From the NCBI GenBank assembly GCA_944990035.1, contig CALYLX010000092.1, forward strand, positions 1-64,000: a stretch of DNA of 64,000 nucleotides, given 5' to 3'. Positions within the stretch are counted from its first letter, which is position 1, and each line of letters starts with the position of its first letter. The stretch is from Clitopilus passeckerianus. Taxonomy: Eukaryota > Basidiomycota > Agaricomycetes > Agaricales > Entolomataceae. Shown one piece after another: positions 58,810 to 64,000 of the stretch. A program made the translations under genes and the position numbers. Under the pieces are notes generated by a model. The model saw only the letters and a program-made list of their open reading frames with translations. It was not told the DNA's origin and made no database searches.

Positions 58810-59215
58810 TTTGCTGTGCTGTAGAGGTGTGGATGTCTCCCCATATTTTGGTTGTACCTTCCGGGCTGTGTTGCTCGATGCGCGCTAAAGCCTGTTGTAT
58901 ACTTTACGGAATCGTTGTAGCGCGTACCCAGTCGTGTCGACGGTGTAACGATACTATTCTTTACAGAAAATTGGAAAGAACAATGCAATGTGGTCGCCAT
59001 CTTTTTGTTCCGCTTCCACTGTAGGAATGCAAGAATTGCCGAAGAAGTTGCCAACATTTCCAAAAGAATAGACCGGGCTGTGCTGATCTCTACAGGATCG
59101 ACGATAGAGGGTGCCCTTTTCTCCAAAAGCGGAGTTCGAACTCTTATGGCCTCTTCATTCTCGAAAGACTCAAATATGGACACTCCTCCCACTGTTGTAC
59201 CCGTATTCCTTCACG
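58810..59215. other. Intergenic, no gene recognised
   Basis: Short gap before the second F-box gene. Nothing supportable seen. Confidence 0.5.
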
Positions 59216-61323
59216 ATGTTCCCCCCATTATCTGAATTACCAATGACCGCCTCTCTGGATGATGCCAGAAGATTATTACAGACAGCTTCCCTGGAGGCAG
59301 ATGAACTCTCAACGAAGATTGATGCAGCCGAACTTGCACTAGCCAAGGTCATTCAGGAATCACAATCCACAATAAACAGGATGCGCCTGGAACGTTCTGA
59401 ACTCGAACGAAAAATATACTGGAGCAAGGGGTATCTTAGCCCTATACGTCGTCTGCCTGCAGAGATACTACGCGAGATCTTTATCTGCTGTTGGGAAGAT
59501 CATCCATGCTGTGCATGGGTGCTTGCCGCTGTCTGCACCTCTTGGCGAAGAATCGCGTTGAGAGCACCCATATTATGGTCGAAGGTACGTGTCATCATGA
59601 CTCCTGATGCTACATCTCCAAACGCCACCAAATGCGACAACAACGTACGCTTTCAGCCACCTGCGCAGTTTGGTATTTCCGGCGCTGTCTGAATACAACT
59701 ATCTCCCTATAGCAATTCAATTTCCAGCGTCTTGTTCTTGCGCTCCGCCCCATCTACAGTGTATCTGTTGCCCCGTCATTTCACTAACATGCTACCCTAG
59801 ATCCGAATTGTCACCACCCAGCACACATCTGCCGATACGATTCGCCTTTGGCTAGAACGGTCAGGTGACAAAATTCCTCTCGATATCGAAATTTTCCTCC
59901 GTGTCACGGGTTCAGACGACCTCAGAGGGCGTAGTCGACTGGATATCAGCCCCCCTTCGAGCCCTGTGCCATGGGGATTTGCACCGCCGCCGAGTAGCGC
60001 AGTGGTTTCGCACTATATGCTCCCCCCATCTCCAATACCACTCCCTAGCATGGCATCTCCGCTCTCCCCTCTGGCTCTCGCCCCATCCTCCGCCCCTCAC
60101 GACTCGTGGTCGCACTCCTCTACGAGTGACCCACGACGCTGTTCGGCCTCAGCATCGCGATCGGTCAATTCGTGGGGTCACATTGCCATCTATTACCTGG
60201 TGGAACAGATGCACAGATGGAAAAGGTTCATCTTCCGTTTTGACCGGCAATTCACCTCTGTGACTGCTCTCAAATCAATCGCTGGTAAGTGTACTGTACA
60301 CTCTGGCTGCCCTCGATCCAATCTCAAGATTCTCACACATAACCTTACTTGACAGGTGACGCACCTCTCCTCGAGGAATTCGAGATCTCGTGCGCTGAGA
60401 TGGGATATTACCCTGGCCCAGAGTGGCAATGGCTGCCGAATGCCTCTCCCACCGATACGCCTTTCCTTCCCAAACTTCGTGCCCTGACACTTCAGCATGC
60501 TCCGTTCAAATGGTCCTCTCCCATTTTCCGGACGAATCTTCATACTTTGAACCTCCGTTCGCTTCCTGGCACGAGCCTACCTCTGGATCGGGTGATGCAT
60601 ATCATCACAAACAATCCGGCATTAGAAGACGTTACGTTAAATCTGGCGTCAACCTCCTCACCAGTGTTACCGTTGGCAGCGACAACCCTGACGAACGTGA
60701 GGAGGTTCCACATCGGTGGACATCCCACCCTGGGCAGCCTTCTTGACTTCCTTATCCTACCAAAGCTGGGAGACTTTGGCATCGATATCGACGTCAGAGA
60801 ACAGGACACCGTTATCTCTAGCCTCTTAACAAGATCCGGAAAACCACCGCTGGAGCACCTCAATATTGCATACGCTGACGATAACCACATGAAGTCTGTA
60901 CGGCACATATATTACGGGTCCACGGTCACGATCTCGTGGCAGGCGCTTCTCAACGACCTTTCTCATCTCAAAAGCCTTTGCGTCGGCAGCATGCTACTCG
61001 AACCCCTTATGACGGCTTTGGACCTCCCCGACGAGGACAGCCAGTCGGATACTTGGCTATGCCCAAAGCTCGAATACCTGGCCATGAGGGATTGCCGATG
61101 CCCAGGTGTCGAAGGTGACGGTGTTGGAAGGATCATACGAATGGTTGAGTCGAGGAACCCAAGTGCTGGCAGTGGGTCTGCTACCACTGTGGGTGGCGTC
61201 ACCCCAGTAAAACTGAAGAGTCTCGAGCTCCACAACTGTGCCAGCTTGGGGGAAGATATTGTGGGGTGGCTGAAGAGCAGATTAGACGAGCTTGTATGGA
61301 GCGACAACGAGTATGAGAGGTAA
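59216..61323 (+). CDS. F-box protein with leucine-rich C-terminal half
   Basis: The start (MFPPLSELPMTASL; an inner ATG at 59243 is also possible) leads into a coiled-coil-like helix (ADELSTKIDAAELALAKVIQ). The F-box follows: RRLPAEILREIFICCWED, WVLAAVCTSWRRIALRAPIL. Intron 59585-59800 joins to IRIVTTQHTSADTIRLWLER. Intron 60285-60355 joins to DAPLLEEFEISCAEMGYY. Leucine-rich parts include LPKLRALTLQHAPFKW, RTNLHTLNLRSLPG, LSHLKSLCVGSMLLEPL, LCPKLEYLAMRDCRCPG and VKLKSLELHNCASLGED. TAA at 61321-61323. A Ser/Pro-rich insert lies around 59990-60170. Typical of the large Agaricomycete F-box family. Likely a substrate adaptor with unknown target. Confidence 0.85.
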
Positions 61324-61544
61324 TTCAAGATAAGTATATCGCGGTCCAGCAACCTAAAATATACCGCATGTACGCTTAGGTATAATTACTTCATAACGAT
61401 CTCTTTCCTCAGCCTGCTTCCATGAAGAACCATAAAACCAACACCACTTTTGTGTCGAATGACCGCCCCACTATGGCTCGTTGAAAGGCCTTGGTAGGAT
61501 GATTATGGATCGGGACCAGGCATCTTGCCGTGGTTCGCCTTGCA

Positions 61545-62973
61545 CTATGTCCTCCGGCCGGTCTTCATGTGGCTTCTGCCTCTGGTTTGGGAATCGAGAG
61601 CTAGCGTCTCGGTAAGACGAAACTGGATGCCTTCAAGTATAGCTCCACCCACGGCTCCTCTCCTATCCGGTCCCCCGATCGATGGTATAGCTGGAAATGC
61701 CCAGCTGGCATCTGGAATGCCACCATATGTGCCAGTATACCAGGCCGTTCCGAATTCGAAGTTATAGGCCTCGATCCAGAGTGAACAGCATAGGCACCTC
61801 TTCGGGCTGCATCCCATAAGCCACAGTGGTGGTTGGAAGGCTCCAATGTACATTTGGTTGACCCACGTTATGTCTTCTTCTCTAGAGACATCCTCTGCTC
61901 CTAGGGAATGTATCATACGTACTTCGGGATGTATACGTATGTTCGTGTGGATTCTCCCCATTGGGAGTCGAAGTCGGGAATGGTTGCTCGAAGTTGGTCC
62001 AGAGTTTGCGAGCTGGGAGGGCTGCCGAATGCGTGTTCTAGAATGACCATGGATCCGGGGAGAGGAATTTGGCCCTCTCCGGAATCATCAAGTCTGTCGC
62101 TAACCCAACGGAATGGTATTTTTCCATCTGGAAACCAACGCTTGACTCGACGGATAAGCCTCTTCATTCCACTGAAATATTTGCAGATCGTGGCTAGACC
62201 ACTCATGAGGTCGCCAACTCTCTTTCGGTGGTGAAATTCACCGAAACGGAGGGTGCCCATATTTCAGAAGTTAGATTCGAGAAGCGATTCCGCTGCAGCC
62301 ATGAGTTTCAGGTATTGTTGGAGAGCAGCGTCGACGTTGTGAGGGTCTAGCGGAATAGAGGTTTGAATGCAACCGTCTACGAGACGGTACACAGTTTCAT
62401 TGAAGGACTTTTTCTCCACTTTTTTGAGAAAGGCTTGTGAAAGCTCTCCTTTCAATGTTTCCGATCCCGGGTGCGTGTATTTGGACAAAATGTATTGAAG
62501 GTCTGTTAGGGGTTTTGAGTCGGGACAGGGGTGGACGGTATCCCTGAGATCGATGAGGGATTGCTGTAGATGGGTGGCAAGTGTTAATATTGGCCAGGCA
62601 ATTTGAATGAAGGTATGGGAACGTCTGGATGGGGCTTTTGGTTTTTGGATGGGCGAGAACGTCAAAAAAACAATGCGCCACCTCGTCGTCTTCTGGAGTA
62701 GGAAACACTACCCTTCGCTAAAACAAGGCACAGCTGTCCTTTTCTTTCTAATACAACCGATGTTGCATCCCCAGGAAGACCTGAAGTCAACATGAGGGCT
62801 AGGGTGTCTAGTATTTGGAGTTCTGCGGCGGTTCTCTTGTGTCGGAGGTGGTTCTTGAAGGCAATGGTGTAACCTTAAAATGAGGGGATCATATAGTCGC
62901 AATATCCAATACGACGTAGAATACTAAGCTGCTCCGAGAGCTTTGGTTGGGATTCACAAGCCGTGGGGCCCAT
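61545..62973 (-). pseudogene. OTT_1508-like deaminase-fold protein, frame disrupted
   Basis: Minus-strand reading. A start at MGPTACESQPKLSEQLSILR probably splices into YTIAFKNHLRHKRTAAELQI, LDTLALMLTSGLPGDATSVV and LERKGQLCLVLAKG. A frame change at an A/T run (62664-62670) leads to IQIAWPILTLATHLQQSLID, KVEKKSFNETVYRLVDGCIQ and LKLMAAAESLLES, then LATICKYFSGMKRLIRRVKR. A second slip near 61928-61936 precedes IHPEVRMIHSLG. The H-x-E element (HPE) followed 40-50 residues later by GCSPKRCLCCSLWIEAYN is the zinc-site pattern of fungal OTT_1508-like (cytidine-deaminase-fold) proteins. The substrate is unknown in this family. The breaks may be sequence errors rather than decay. The C-terminal end near 61545 is uncertain. 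Confidence 0.6.
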
Positions 62974-63252
62974 TGGTGTGGTAGATAACCAAAGTGTCTC
63001 AAAAGAGCGTATGACGGTGCGGAACTCAGACGAAAACTATAAGCTATTAGTCAGATCTCAAAATTCAGAATCGAGAAATATCCGCCGAGCAGTCTGACTC
63101 CTACACGCACCCCGTAAGCTGTACGTTGAGCTTTCTAATCCACGTCGTGAGCAAATCGAATATGGGCTGGTATTTTTGAGTTAGATCCGCACAGTGTTGC
63201 GAAACGGCACAAATACTATGTTGATCGCTTTACCACCAGACCTCTGACACTT

Positions 63253-63276
63253 TACTCGGAAACCTACTCGGAAACC
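63253..63276. repeat. 12-bp direct tandem repeat
   Basis: TACTCGGAAACC occurs twice in a row, followed by TATATACTC/TATATACTG words. Confidence 0.8.
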
Positions 63277-63433
63277 TATATACTCTATATACTGTACTGG
63301 ATACTCTCATCTCAAATGGGATGATCTCCTCGCACTGGGCCTAGACTCGATCTTTTTGTACGAGTACAAAATACAGAGTTTGATCTCTGCAGAACTTCGG
63401 AATCCCTAATGCATGTTTGGCTTCACATTTAAG

Positions 63434-63476
63434 TGCTATACACGTTTTATATCGATGCTATACACGTTTTATATCG
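63434..63476. repeat. 22-bp tandem duplication
   Basis: The 22-base unit at 63434-63455 (TGCTATACACGTTTTATATC plus GA) is repeated at 63456-63476 with only the last base missing, so the duplication is recent or conserved. Confidence 0.85.
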
Positions 63477-63882
63477 TCTGAAAGTCTCCCTGAGTGGTTT
63501 TACGAGACACTAGCTTGAGTTGTCGTGAGAGAGTGAGAAGACTTAGTCTCCTGTAAGCAGTCTCTCGTACTCGTGCTCGCGTAAGCATTAAGACTCGGAA
63601 GAGGGAACTCTGTTGAACTTTCAAACCCCGCCGTAAGATCCCTCCCCAAACTCGAATACTGACTGGCACCGTCAACTCACACTCCTGCTCTTGCCACGTT
63701 GGCAAGCATATGGCAAGTAGTGCCACGCAACACGACTTTTGAATTCCCACAACTCGGCGAAAGACAATTGAGCATGCTTTATACAGCTGTGAAGGATGCA
63801 AGATATAGCCATCGATCCGGCGTTTGTTGAGATGAAGAGAGCAATGTTGTGCCCGTCTTTCTTTACGACCAAGTGTTAAAGA

Positions 63883-64000
63883 ATGGCTAGCTTAGGTGAA
63901 TTTGAGGCGAGCCTTTCACCTCATGTCCGTATTGCTTCCTCGCTGGAAGACGGAAAAACTCATATTTGTGTTGACGCCAGGACCATGCTGCATTGTGACA
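63883..64000 (+). CDS. Possible start of a gene running off the window
   Basis: An ATG at 63883 opens a frame to the window edge, starting MASLGEFEASLSPHVRIASS and continuing SLEDGKTHICVDARTM. It has no stop over 39 codons and looks like coding sequence rather than low-complexity, but no domain can be recognised from so little. Confidence 0.3.
   Translation, partial: MASLGEFEASLSPHVRIASSLEDGKTHICVDARTMLHCD

Larger units (their letters stand above)
62974..63882. other. Low-complexity intergenic region with short repeats
   Basis: No gene recognised. Two short direct repeats at 63253-63276 and 63434-63476 are listed separately, and AT-rich TATATACT-like words lie around 63277-63300. Confidence 0.5.

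Noticed and set aside
63469..63872. Minus-strand frames near the right end
   Set aside because: Composition is Arg/Ser/Leu-rich without motif or splice support, in a low-complexity region.
1..64000. CRISPR arrays, bacterial operons or insertion sequences
   Set aside because: Pervasive spliceosomal introns and fungal gene families show nuclear fungal DNA, and no regular spacer array is present.

Overview
The window is nuclear DNA of a basidiomycete, almost certainly an Agaricomycete mushroom. The genes are intron-dense (mostly 45-70 bp GT-AG introns). ATP-citrate lyase is a single fused gene, there is a fungal GT61-type glycosyltransferase, F-box/LRR genes are scattered about, and there is an agaric-type STAND NTPase and a clade-III-type (protoilludene-synthase-like) sesquiterpene synthase. 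I cannot name the species. All calls come from reading the translation and splice signals by eye.

Layout. 1.95-6.1 kb: ATP-citrate lyase (cytosolic acetyl-CoA supply). 6.9-9.2 kb: secreted type-B carboxylesterase A. 10.1-29.0 kb: a candidate specialised-metabolite cluster. It holds a free-standing adenylation-domain ligase, an HxxxD acyltransferase, two divergently transcribed P450s, an HSL-type hydrolase with an N-terminal membrane segment, a multi-TM protein, a sesquiterpene synthase and an ICMT-like methyltransferase. 29.9-35.1 kb: esterases B and C, paralogues of A, so esterases flank the cluster on both sides. 36-41 kb: an F-box/LRR relic, a MAPEG/microsomal GST3-like gene and two tiny secreted-peptide genes, one built from tandemly duplicated exons. 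41.3-44.6 kb: a broken NB-ARC/TPR (STAND) gene. 45-61 kb: a soluble GST, the tRNA methyltransferase TRM44, an F-box gene, two flavodoxin-type quinone reductases, a GT61 glycosyltransferase, the TFIIA small subunit TOA2 and another F-box gene. 61.5-63 kb: a probable OTT_1508-like deaminase gene, disrupted. The right end is low-complexity, with a possible gene start running off the window.

How the cluster could work (inference). Cytosolic acetyl-CoA feeds farnesyl diphosphate. The sesquiterpene synthase cyclises it, the P450s hydroxylate the scaffold, and the ligase plus HxxxD acyltransferase could activate and transfer an acyl or aminoacyl group. The hydrolase, esterases and ICMT-like enzyme could trim or methylate the product. 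A split 'adenylation without carrier + HxxxD transferase' module next to a protoilludene-type synthase is the most interesting metabolic feature. The exon-repeat peptide gene at 40.4 kb is the most interesting non-metabolic one.

Quality caveat. Several otherwise well conserved genes (ATP-citrate lyase above all) are broken by single missing bases, mostly within short G/C or T runs. That looks more like uncorrected homopolymer errors in the assembly than real gene loss. The STAND gene also carries in-frame TGA codons, which length errors do not explain.
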